Source of the DNA: Desulfobacterales bacterium
GTDB lineage: Bacteria; Desulfobacterota; Desulfobacteria; Desulfobacterales; C00003106
Length of the DNA stretch: 7,260 nucleotides
Direction: 5' to 3'
Assembly: GCA_030672555.1 (NCBI GenBank)
Contig: DAOVGD010000004.1
Coordinates: 1 to 7,260, forward strand
Both the position numbers and the translations under genes were made by a program. This document shows, piece by piece, positions 1 through 7,260 of the stretch. Numbering within the stretch: the stretch's first letter is position 1; each line of letters starts with the position of its first letter. The notes under the pieces were generated by a model. It had not been told where the DNA came from. It searched no databases and worked only from the letters and a program-made list of their open reading frames with translations.

Positions 1-1322
<1,322 letters not shown>

Positions 1323-1326
1323 ACAG

Positions 1327-1334
1327 CCCCCTTT
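1327..1334 (-). promoter_or_regulatory. Ribosome binding site fixing the comM GTG start
   Basis: On the minus strand AAAGGGGG ends four bases before GTG, so the AAGG core sits about seven bases from the start. No in-frame ATG is near, and the family N-terminus begins exactly here, so this site decides for GTG. Confidence 0.75.
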
Positions 1335-1346
1335 ATTTTATTGCAA

Positions 1347-1363
1347 AATCAAACAGTTTGATT
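1347..1363. repeat. Short perfect inverted repeat upstream of comM
   Basis: AATCAAA-CAG-TTTGATT is a perfect 7-bp inverted repeat with a 3-base centre, 25 bases upstream of the comM start codon. It could be an operator-like site or a small hairpin in the comM leader. I see no good -35/-10 pair beside it, and a match this short in AT-rich DNA can arise by chance. Confidence 0.35.
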
Positions 1364-1369
1364 GATTCA

Positions 1370-1512
1370 GTGTCCATCCGGAAATGGTGGATTTTGTCCC
1401 AAGACAAGGCCGCACAAAGGTTTCTACCGGAGGCGTAGCAACACTACGTCGAGGATAGAAGCCTGCGGAGAACGCAGTATTGGGGCAAAATCTACCATTT
1501 CTGGATGGACAC
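1370..1512. repeat. 143-bp nested palindromic element (MITE- or REP-like)
   Basis: Two 33-nt arms, 1370-1402 and 1480-1512, are inverted copies with only three differences. In at least one transcribed strand each difference remains pairable as a G-U wobble. Inside them sits a second imperfect hairpin, arms 1418-1438 and 1444-1464 (14-15 of 21 positions identical, loop CAACA), and a third small stem CTGCG/CGCAG at 1463-1467 and 1473-1477. The whole unit would fold as a cruciform in DNA or a branched RNA. It contains no transposase. Size and design suggest a non-autonomous mobile element or a dispersed palindromic repeat. No clear target-site duplication is visible at its ends. It lies 48 bp upstream of comM and would be in that gene's leader if transcription starts beyond it. 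An 83-codon reading frame crosses it on the minus strand, but it is explained by the palindrome. Confidence 0.8.
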
Positions 1513-2030
1513 CAACCTAAGTTTTCGATTTCATACGACATACCAGATAGTAACGTCACTATGCAAGGATTTTGTCCCATCTTCACCAAAAGGCACGGGG
1601 GGTTGAATAGTGTTTTTTAAAAATAGAAGAAAATCGAAGCTAAAAAAAGTTATTCGGAGAAGGAAAGTTTTGAACAATTTTATGAACAGTGGGATAACCC
1701 TTTCAAAATACAGGAACAAATTGTTGATTCAAAAAAACCTGAAATTTCTACATGTTACAACAAAGCACAGAAATATACCTGATAATTTAAATTGGTTATC
1801 CTTTGTTGAAAACCATTTCACAAGTCATCAAGAAACAGCCTGTTTTGTGGTTTGACAACAAAAGAGGGCCGGATTATTTAATTACCGTTCTTGGGTTTTG
1901 TTTTTTGTAATTCTCTGTATGTTCTTGCTTTCAATGCCAATAACCATTGGTAATTATTAGCATATCTGTATAACTATTCAATTTTATATGTTAACAGATT
2001 TAAACCCCAACCATTTAACGTTCTTAACCT
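1513..2030. other. AT-rich spacer with possible decayed coding remnants
   Basis: No intact gene is supported here. Positions 1567-1579 repeat a 13-mer, GGATTTTGTCCCA, from the arm of the palindrome at 1389-1401. From 1627 to 1782 a plus-strand frame without a start codon stays open for 51 codons. It follows a stop at 1624-1626 and reads as a normal-looking E/K/Q-rich peptide with many G-first codons (for example SFEQFYEQWDNPFKIQEQ). A second open stretch in another frame, 1791-1910, contains KKQPVLWFDNKRGPDYL. Together these could be shreds of a dead gene. I do not recognise either. From 1911 to 2030 I see only AT-rich sequence. Confidence 0.4.
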
Positions 2031-2078
2031 ATATATAGTTTTTTTTCAAAAGAAAAACACAATATATAGTTTTTTTTC
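2031..2078 (+). repeat. Two identical 17-mers, 31 bp apart, abutting a promoter
   Basis: The word ATATATAGTTTTTTTTC occurs exactly at 2031-2047 and again at 2062-2078, a 31-bp period close to three helical turns. The second copy ends directly at the -35 hexamer of the response-regulator promoter. Phased T-tracts in this position could act as UP elements or intrinsic bends, or the pair could be binding sites for one regulator on one DNA face. The exact match and spacing are visible in the sequence; the regulatory role is inferred. Confidence 0.6.
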
Positions 2079-2107
2079 TTGACTTCACCTAATCAAGATT
2101 ATATCTT
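2079..2107 (+). promoter_or_regulatory. Sigma70-type promoter for the response regulator
   Basis: TTGACT (2079-2084), a 17-bp spacer and TATCTT (2102-2107) form a good housekeeping-type promoter pointing at the response regulator. The predicted start is near 2113-2115. A perfect TATAAT at 2122-2127 has no good -35 partner. A 7-bp inverted repeat TAATTAT-TCT-ATAATTA at 2113-2129 covers the predicted start and could be an operator, although AT-rich DNA makes such repeats common. The untranslated leader would be about 140 nt, mostly the inserted palindromic element. Confidence 0.6.
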
Positions 2108-2133
2108 GAATGTAATTATTCTATAATTAATTG

Positions 2134-2246
2134 TCATTAAGAGACTTTGCAAAACGTGACATTTTTTCGTCAGGCAAGTCTCCGGGCCGTGGGGCCTGAT
2201 ACCGCATCACGGGGAAATGGCAGTTTTGCAAAGGTTTCATTAAGAG
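2134..2246. mobile_element. MITE-like palindromic insert with flanking 10-bp direct repeats
   Basis: TCATTAAGAG occurs at 2134-2143 and again at 2237-2246. Between the copies lies a segment with terminal inverted repeats: CTTTGCAAAAC (2145-2155) against GTTTTGCAAAG (2223-2233), 11 of 11. They extend outward as GAGAC versus GTTTC if one base is gapped. The interior (about 2161-2220) is much more GC-rich than the flanks and holds smaller pairings, TCAGGC with GCCTGA and CCGTG with CACGG. This is the layout of a small non-autonomous transposable element with a target duplication. The exact ends are ambiguous: the duplication may be 10 bp, or only ATTAA if the inverted repeats run to GAGAC/GTTTC. 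It sits between the promoter and ribosome site of the response regulator, so it would be transcribed as a leader hairpin. A structured regulatory leader is the alternative. Confidence 0.6.
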
Positions 2247-2253
2247 GGAGACC

Positions 2254-2637
2254 ATGAACAATCAAAAGATATTGATCGTAGACGATGATAATGCTATCTC
2301 GAAGAGTCTTTTAGAAATCCTGAACATGGAAGGGTTCGATACTGTCGATAGTGCAAGCAATGGGCTGGCCGGTTTGGAAAAATACAAGGAGATGCGACCA
2401 GATCTGGTAATTATGGATATAGAAATGCCTATTATGAATGGGTATGAATCCTCTCAAAAAATCAAGGAGATAGATCCTGATGCCAATATTCTGGTTCTCA
2501 CCGGAACTCCCGACAACATATATGCTAAAAAGACTATAGAAGAAGGCTATGCCTCCATCCTCCTAAAAAAGCCTATAACCTGGAGAAACTTACGACAAAC
2601 AATCGAGAGTTATTTGCCCATCGAGGCACGTGCTTAG
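2254..2637 (+). CDS. Single-domain (CheY-like) response regulator
   Basis: A stand-alone receiver domain of 127 residues with no output domain, so it probably acts through protein contacts in a phosphorelay. Receiver landmarks are present: acidic triad DDD at 10-12, phospho-acceptor Asp55 in VIMDIEMP, Thr83 in VLTGT and Lys106 followed by Pro107. The aromatic switch position, three residues before the conserved Lys, is Leu103 rather than the usual Tyr or Phe. This may alter the output-face change seen in CheY-type proteins. ATG at 2254 is supported by GAGG at 2244-2247. A sigma70-like promoter lies upstream at 2079-2107, with a MITE-like insert in the leader. No histidine kinase is adjacent in the window, so the partner is unknown. 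The gene faces folC and their 3' ends overlap. Receiver identity is certain; the pathway is not. Confidence 0.93.
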   Translation: MNNQKILIVDDDNAISKSLLEILNMEGFDTVDSASNGLAGLEKYKEMRPDLVIMDIEMPIMNGYESSQKIKEIDPDANILVLTGTPDNIYAKKTIEEGYASILLKKPITWRNLRQTIESYLPIEARA

Positions 2638-3938
2638 AAAATCTCCCCAGGCGACACACCCTCTCTATTATTTTCCAGATACGCCTTGGCTTCCCCCACC
2701 GCATAAAGGGAACCGGCCACACACATGGCATCTTTGTGACCGGCATATTTGATGGCCGTGGCCACGGCCTGAGCCACACATGGTATGACGTCAAACTCTT
2801 TGCAAAATGGACGTATGAAAGCAGCCAGACTGTATGGATCCACAGCCCGGCTATTCTGGGGACTTGTAATGATCAGTCGGTAGGCAATGGGAATTAAAGA
2901 GCGGAGCATCGCACGCCACGATTTGTCTTCCATTATGCCAACTACTAAGGTAAGATGGCGGCCGTTAAGATTGTTATTGAGATACTGTTTCAGTGACTCA
3001 ATGCCGGCCCGGTTGTGGGCGCCGTCCAAAATAACCAACGGCTGCTCTGACACAATCTCCAGGCGGCCAGGCCACTTTACTTCAGCAAGCCCCTCGTAAA
3101 TCGATTTTTCCGAGATATCGACCCCCTTTTTTATTAACAGTTCCAAAGCGCCTAACGCCGTAGCGGCATTGGTAATCTGATGCTCTCCACAAAGCCCTAC
3201 TTTCAGGTTTTTCCACTTCCGATGGATACCAAAATAAGAAAACCCCTTTTTCCTATCTCTTCGGACCCTAAAATCACCTCCCAGACGATATATCGGCGCA
3301 TTCTTTTCTGAAGCCATTTTTTGTATTACTTCAATCGCATTCTTGCCTTTGACCGCTGTAACTACTGGAATACCCCCTTTAATAATTCCTCCTTTTTCGG
3401 CTGCAATCTTGGCCAGAGTATTACCTAAATAACGCTGATGATCGAGAAAAATATTTGAAATAATACTCGCTTCAGGTCGAACCACATTGGTAGCGTCGAG
3501 TCTCCCCCCCATTCCGGTTTCAAGTATGGCCCAATCAACATTTTCCTTAGCAAAATGATACAGGGCCATAGCAGTGGCACATTCAAAAAAAGTTGGGGGT
3601 TCACCTTGCGTATAAATCAGTTGGACCGCTTCTGCCGCATCAGCCACAGCATCGTCTGATACAGGACAACCGTTAATCCTGATTCTCTCATTGAATCGGA
3701 TAAGGTGTGGAGAGGTATACAGACCAACTTTATACCCTTCTCTAACAAGGATAGAGGAAAGGATCGCGGCTATGGAACCTTTTCCGTTGGTGCCGGCAAT
3801 GTGTATCGATCGAAATCGTTCATGTGGGTTACCCAATCCTCGGACCAACCGGTTTATGGAATCAAGCCCGAATTTAACCCCGAATTGTCTTAGACGATAA
3901 AGGGCGGAAAGATGTTCATCAAGTGAAGTAGCCAGCAA
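2634..3938 (-). CDS. folC: Folylpolyglutamate synthase / dihydrofolate synthase
   Basis: A cytoplasmic Mur-ligase-type ATPase that adds glutamate to folates, and in most bacteria also makes dihydrofolate from dihydropteroate. The 434 residues match the usual length. Visible motifs in order: P-loop GTNGKGS at 49-55, YTSPHL at 74-79, LETGMGGRLDATN at 139-151, DHQRYLGNT at 166-174, EKGGI at 181-185 (Lys182 aligns with the lysine that is carbamylated in the family), WPGRLE at 289-294 and the C-terminal-domain signature DGAHN at 305-309. The start is TTG at 3938-3936. No in-frame ATG exists back to the upstream stop, and a GAAGG lies about 11 bases before TTG, a rather long spacing. The 3' end overlaps the convergent response regulator by four bases. 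Upstream is a repeat-rich 288-base spacer, so folC is probably transcribed separately from the LysM gene. Whether both activities are present cannot be told from motifs alone. Confidence 0.96.
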   Translation of the reverse strand: MLATSLDEHLSALYRLRQFGVKFGLDSINRLVRGLGNPHERFRSIHIAGTNGKGSIAAILSSILVREGYKVGLYTSPHLIRFNERIRINGCPVSDDAVADAAEAVQLIYTQGEPPTFFECATAMALYHFAKENVDWAILETGMGGRLDATNVVRPEASIISNIFLDHQRYLGNTLAKIAAEKGGIIKGGIPVVTAVKGKNAIEVIQKMASEKNAPIYRLGGDFRVRRDRKKGFSYFGIHRKWKNLKVGLCGEHQITNAATALGALELLIKKGVDISEKSIYEGLAEVKWPGRLEIVSEQPLVILDGAHNRAGIESLKQYLNNNLNGRHLTLVVGIMEDKSWRAMLRSLIPIAYRLIITSPQNSRAVDPYSLAAFIRPFCKEFDVIPCVAQAVATAIKYAGHKDAMCVAGSLYAVGEAKAYLENNREGVSPGEIF

Positions 3939-3990
3939 TGTTATACAAACCTTCAGAAAAACTTTTGATTGTTGAATATGGCACGCAGCT

Positions 3991-4193
3991 TAAATAAATC
4001 CAAAATTCGAATATCGAAATTCGAAACAAATTCGAAATACAAATATCAAATTTTCAAAACGTTATTCAACCTTATACAGTACCATAGTCCTTGTGAATGA
4101 GAAATACAGTCTTCCGAATCATATTGTTTCGAATTTTGGATTTTGGTCATTTCAATTTGTTTCGGATTTCGTACTTCGGATTTCGATATTTAA
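3991..4193. repeat. Long imperfect inverted repeat made of TTCGAA-like words
   Basis: Arm one (3991-4061) and arm two (4126-4193) are imperfect inverted copies of about 70 nt around a 64-nt centre. The best core is 4015-4039 against 4149-4171, which match apart from one substitution and two single-base gaps. Short words recur inside: TCGAAATTTCGA (4014-4025) is itself a perfect palindrome, and TTCGGATTTCG occurs twice, at 4161-4171 and 4175-4185. It fills most of the spacer between the LysM gene and folC and could form a long hairpin in transcripts leaving the LysM gene. It has no run of T after a compact GC stem, so it is not a standard terminator. I regard it as a dispersed intergenic repeat. 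The rest of the 3939-4226 spacer shows no gene and no convincing promoter. Confidence 0.75.
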
Positions 4194-4226
4194 CATGTGC
4201 GTTCCCCCCAAACATCTGCTTAGGAA

Positions 4227-6029
4227 CTATAGCTTATCTTGTTTTTTTCGTGCCTTAACCATTTCTTTGCCGGCACGTTTGTATGCTCTCAGGACCTTAA
4301 TCGATTTATTTTTTAAAAAAGAAGAGACACTGGGATGCAAGCGGATAGGAGTCAAAAAGATGCGCATTTCTTCAGGCCGTGAAATGAGCATCCCTGGAAT
4401 AGTAAGGGATACGGTACGCAAGGCACCTCTGTTTGCCGCAAAAAAGAGAGGGGATTCTGTGAAGGGGATATCGAGTGACTCCAAAATATTTTTCGCAACA
4501 GTAAGGATTTTATCCTTGGGGTTCACAGTGAGTGTCTTTATTCCTCTTTCGGTCAAAACTGATGCTATGTCTCCGTAAAATGCCCCAAAGTCAACGACCA
4601 GGATTGCACCACCAGCCGTGGTTGCCAGATTTACGGAAAGCTCTACATCAAACCCGGCGTAAGAAACATTAATCGAAGTGTCCGGTGTATAGGTAACTCC
4701 TAATTCATCGAACAATTTGCCTACAAACGCCTTCTTGTCGTAAGCATCAATGGTAATAACAGCAGGGCTTTTTATTTTGGTCTCCCGAGGCGGAGGAGCA
4801 CTGTAAGCTCGATTCTCCTTTTTCGATAAAATATCTATGACATGAACGCCTTTTCTGGCAAGATACCGTTGAATGCTCTTTGGAGTGCCTTCTTCCGGAT
4901 GGTTTATTACAGTGACACAAAGGAACATCAACTCGCCGGTTCCACCATGCTTTCTCGAAAAGACCCAATCTCCTCTTAATCTCACTGAGATACCATCACT
5001 CAGGACAATCGATTCTCCTTTTTTAATCCCGCTTCCGCCCAATGTATCTATAATTTTTTCCAGCACACTTTGCGTGGTAACTTCTTTATCTACGTTAGCA
5101 ATCTTTAAATCCTTCCAAAAAGAATGGAGGACCTTCTTTATAGGGTCGGAAAGATTTCCATCAATATCGAGAAGAACTCGTTGGCCGTCATTGAGCTCCA
5201 CTATTGGATAAGTAGCAAGATCCAACGTATGCTCTGTCCCGTCTCTGCTCGGGAAAAAATAGGACCCATTAGAAATAAGGTCGCCTCCCAAAGGCTTCAG
5301 CGCCTCAGATACCACAACCCTTGACCACCTTGGACCTTCGTCCTTGATAGGAAGCACCCCTTTGTCTTTAGAAAGATCTTCTTGACTGGATTCAACAGTG
5401 ACCTGCGGCGGCTCAGATTCATCTGCTTTTAGAGATTCAACAGAAGCGATTTGAGGGGCTTGTTCCTTAGATAAGTCATGGGTCGGTTTAAATTCCGGAA
5501 TATGTATATACTGGCCGGGGTAGATCACATTGAGATTCTTAATATCGGGGTTTATCCTTTGGAAAAGGTTCAACTGTTGCTGTTTAATCTTGGAAACAGG
5601 GATATCATAATGTCTCGCGAGGATCGTGCTGATTGAATCTCCATGTCGCACTCTATGATCATAGTAAAGAATGTCCGGTATCACCGGTATGGTTATTGAA
5701 GAAGGCCCGGCTGTGTCGCCCTGGGATTTTACATATTTTAAAGGAATGATGATATGTTGGCCTGGATAGATCCTGTTCGGATCATGGATATGAGGATTTA
5801 GCTGTTTGAACATGACCAGGAACTTAGGAAAATTTTTTTTAGAAAGAACCCCCTTCCGTTTGAGTATATCCCAGACATAATCATCCTTTTGAACGGTATA
5901 AGGCCCACACAGGACATCCATCCCCTGGTAACTTTTGATCAGAAATGTCTTGTGCGGCATAACAGCAACGGCAGTACTGATGGAACAAAAGAAAAAGAAG
6001 AAACCTGTTAAGATGATAATTCTTCGCAT
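4227..6029 (-). CDS. Secreted double-LysM-domain protein with uncharacterised C-terminal region
   Basis: A 600-residue exported protein that probably binds peptidoglycan in the periplasm. Residues 1-23 form a signal peptide: MRR, then a run of hydrophobic and Phe residues, then a small-residue stretch ending near STAVA. No lipobox is seen. Two LysM repeats follow, about 43-97 (YTVQKDD to IYPGQHIIIP) and 124-178 (HRVRHGDS to IYPGQYIHIP). Each is longer than a typical LysM because of an insert before the NP turn. Residues 181-232 are acidic, Ser/Pro-rich linker. Residues 233-600 show no catalytic motif that I recognise. A region at 424-540 looks like an alpha/beta fold with strands such as GAILVVDFGAFYG, and the C-terminus is strongly basic. 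ATG 6029 is chosen because the signal peptide begins there, although the ribosome site is weak. nrdJ lies 73 bp upstream on the same strand, so co-transcription is possible. The enzymatic role is unknown. Confidence 0.88.
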   Translation of the reverse strand: MRRIIILTGFFFFFCSISTAVAVMPHKTFLIKSYQGMDVLCGPYTVQKDDYVWDILKRKGVLSKKNFPKFLVMFKQLNPHIHDPNRIYPGQHIIIPLKYVKSQGDTAGPSSITIPVIPDILYYDHRVRHGDSISTILARHYDIPVSKIKQQQLNLFQRINPDIKNLNVIYPGQYIHIPEFKPTHDLSKEQAPQIASVESLKADESEPPQVTVESSQEDLSKDKGVLPIKDEGPRWSRVVVSEALKPLGGDLISNGSYFFPSRDGTEHTLDLATYPIVELNDGQRVLLDIDGNLSDPIKKVLHSFWKDLKIANVDKEVTTQSVLEKIIDTLGGSGIKKGESIVLSDGISVRLRGDWVFSRKHGGTGELMFLCVTVINHPEEGTPKSIQRYLARKGVHVIDILSKKENRAYSAPPPRETKIKSPAVITIDAYDKKAFVGKLFDELGVTYTPDTSINVSYAGFDVELSVNLATTAGGAILVVDFGAFYGDIASVLTERGIKTLTVNPKDKILTVAKNILESLDIPFTESPLFFAANRGALRTVSLTIPGMLISRPEEMRIFLTPIRLHPSVSSFLKNKSIKVLRAYKRAGKEMVKARKKQDKL

Positions 6030-6037
6030 ATCTTATA

Positions 6038-6094
6038 TTAATAACCAACCGTCTCCAAGATGTCCATAGTAATCAAGTAGAGAATTTTTTCCAT
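6038..6094 (-). CDS. Possible 18-codon ORF between nrdJ and the LysM gene
   Basis: Reading on the minus strand, ATG at 6094-6092 opens MEKILYLITMDILETVGY and stops at TAA 6040-6038. A TAAGG made by the nrdJ stop codon and the next two bases lies seven bases before ATG, a good Shine-Dalgarno position. Translation could therefore couple to nrdJ termination. The frame ends eight bases before the LysM start, whose own ribosome site is weak, so it could hand ribosomes on to that gene. An 18-codon frame in a 73-base gap can be chance, and I recognise no peptide family. Confidence 0.25.
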   Translation of the reverse strand: MEKILYLITMDILETVGY

Positions 6095-6102
6095 AATGTA
6101 CC

Positions 6103-7260
6103 TTAGACGCACCTGGAGAACCCACAGGCACGACACACCACACACCCCCCCTCGTGCGCCAAGGCTGACCCACAATCAGGGCAGACCCCCATCATATCCG
6201 AAAGTTCATCACTGCCAAGGTTGAGAAAACGTTTGATCACCTTTCCGATTGCATCAGGGCACGAAAGGACTATCTCACCATTTTCCCATATAGGCGAAGG
6301 ACATCGAATGCCGATGATCTGCTTTACAATCGATTCAACACTAACCCCCGACCTTAGAGCAAGTGATATCAGACGGCCTATTGCCTCTATTTGGGAAGAA
6401 GCGCATCCTCCGGTCTTGCCCATCTGGGCAAAGACCTCACATATACCATCATCATCGGAATTGATAGTCACATAAAGCTTACCGCAACCTGTGCTGATCC
6501 GTTCTGTTACGCCCTGTGTTCGAACAGGACGTAAACGGGGTTTAATCTTTGCCTTTTTCTCACCCTTTCCTATGGTGAGGACTTGCCGGCCCCTGCTTCC
6601 GTAGCGATAGATCGTCACCCCTTTGCACCCATACTCATAGGCCATTAGATAGACCTTTTCCACGTCTTTTACTGTTGCATGTTCTGGAAAATTTACAGTC
6701 TTTGAGACAGCGTTATCGGTAAATTTTTGAAAAGCAGCCTGAATCCTAATGTGCCACTCAGGATCAATATCATGAGAAGTGACAAAAAGACGTTTCAAAT
6801 CATCCGGAATTTCCTTCAGGTGCTGTACAGACCCGGTCTTTGAGATGGCTTTTATGAGATCCTTGGAAAATATCTTCCTTTTCTTGGCCACCCGCTTAAA
6901 AAGGGAATCAATCTCAACCAGTTCGTCCCCATCCAAAACTTTACGGAAATACGACACAGCAAACAACGGCTCCACGCCGCTCGAACAATTTGCAATAATG
7001 CTGATGGTGCCGGTAGGTGCAATGGTCGTGGTTGTAGCGTTTCTCATGTAAGGTGTTTCGGGCCGGTCATATATGCTTCCTTTATAATAAGGAAAATTAC
7101 CCCGCTTTTCGCCAAGCTCTGCAGAAGCTTTGCGGGCTGTCTCTGAAATAAGCCCCATCACCTCTTCTGCGGTCTCAACAGAACGTTTTGAATCGTAAGG
7201 AATACCAAGCTGAATCAACATATCGGCAAACCCCATGACTCCCAGACCGATCTTTCTGGT
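6103..7260 (-). CDS. nrdJ: Adenosylcobalamin-dependent (class II) ribonucleotide reductase, C-terminal part
   Basis: The C-terminal 385 codons of a B12-dependent ribonucleotide reductase, which makes deoxyribonucleotides without oxygen. The frame continues past the right edge (TRKIGLGVMGFADML is the first visible stretch), so the start and the N-terminal catalytic cysteine region are missing. Counting from the edge, the phosphate-binding loop APTGTIS is at 81-87, followed by GVEPLFAVSY, and GCKGVTIYRYGSRG is near 211-224. After a basic linker comes a TSCPD-type domain at about 255-345, containing GKTGGCASSQIEAIGRLISLAL. The end is a cysteine-rich tail, CPDCG...CVVCRACGFSRC (Cys360, 363, 373, 376, 379, 384), like the zinc ribbon and redox cysteines of NrdJ proteins. 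The TAA stop is at 6105-6103. B12 use fits an anaerobic or facultative lifestyle. Identity is firm; whether the enzyme acts on di- or triphosphates is not decided here. Confidence 0.95.
   Translation of the reverse strand, partial: TRKIGLGVMGFADMLIQLGIPYDSKRSVETAEEVMGLISETARKASAELGEKRGNFPYYKGSIYDRPETPYMRNATTTTIAPTGTISIIANCSSGVEPLFAVSYFRKVLDGDELVEIDSLFKRVAKKRKIFSKDLIKAISKTGSVQHLKEIPDDLKRLFVTSHDIDPEWHIRIQAAFQKFTDNAVSKTVNFPEHATVKDVEKVYLMAYEYGCKGVTIYRYGSRGRQVLTIGKGEKKAKIKPRLRPVRTQGVTERISTGCGKLYVTINSDDDGICEVFAQMGKTGGCASSQIEAIGRLISLALRSGVSVESIVKQIIGIRCPSPIWENGEIVLSCPDAIGKVIKRFLNLGSDELSDMMGVCPDCGSALAHEGGCVVCRACGFSRCV

Noticed and set aside
1338..1589. 83-codon minus-strand frame across the palindrome
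   Set aside because: It is produced by reading through the 143-bp inverted repeat; palindromic DNA explains its openness and no ribosome site was noted.
1531..1719. 62-codon minus-strand frame rich in Phe and Leu
   Set aside because: The Phe/Leu bias follows from A-rich runs on the opposite strand. No signal of a real membrane peptide gene and no upstream ribosome site.
1610..1855. 81-codon plus-strand frame opening at GTG
   Set aside because: There is no ribosome site, composition is extremely basic and unlike a normal protein, and a different frame over the same bases looks more protein-like. Not called as a gene.
2141..2238. Known riboswitch (cobalamin or c-di-GMP) in the regulator leader
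   Set aside because: I could not find the conserved core words of either class. Flanking direct repeats and terminal inverted repeats fit a mobile insert better.
4072..4097. Minus-strand promoter for folC (TTCACA and TATAAG)
   Set aside because: The spacer is only 14 bp and the hexamers are mediocre.
4100..4226. Rho-independent terminator after the LysM gene
   Set aside because: No compact GC-rich stem followed by a U-run was found on the minus strand, only the long AT-rich inverted repeat.
4093..4578. 161-codon plus-strand frame
   Set aside because: It is antisense to the LysM gene and runs through the TTCGAA inverted repeat.

Overview
The window looks like a chromosomal piece of an anaerobic, Gram-negative-type bacterium. 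My best guess is Desulfobacterota (the former Deltaproteobacteria) or a close relative. This is inferred from a B12-dependent class II ribonucleotide reductase, a secreted LysM protein, moderate GC in genes against AT-rich spacers, and palindromic intergenic repeats of a kind I associate with that group. No 16S or marker comparison was possible, so the taxonomy is tentative.

Layout from left to right. Positions 1-1322 (minus strand) hold most of a comM/yifB gene whose 3' end lies outside the window. Positions 1323-2253 are a 930-base spacer with no convincing intact gene. It contains a 143-bp nested palindrome, AT-rich DNA with possible remnants of decayed coding sequence, two identical 17-mers three helical turns apart, a good sigma70-type promoter, and a roughly 95-bp palindromic insert flanked by 10-bp direct repeats. 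The promoter and insert lead into a single-domain response regulator (2254-2637, plus strand). This gene converges on and overlaps folC (2634-3938, minus strand) by 4 bases. Positions 3939-4226 hold a long imperfect inverted repeat built from TTCGAA-like words. Next come a 600-residue secreted double-LysM protein (4227-6029, minus) and the 3' part of nrdJ (6103 to beyond 7260, minus).

Four of the five genes are housekeeping or envelope functions on the minus strand: DNA branch migration during transformation (ComM), folate polyglutamylation (FolC), an envelope LysM protein, and deoxyribonucleotide synthesis (NrdJ). The lone plus-strand response regulator has its own promoter, no histidine kinase beside it in the window, and a leader that appears to have received a small mobile element. 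I see no complete transposase, CRISPR array, tRNA or rRNA, and no clear multi-gene novel system. The most unusual material is the non-coding repeats around the response regulator and the uncharacterised C-terminal two thirds of the LysM protein.
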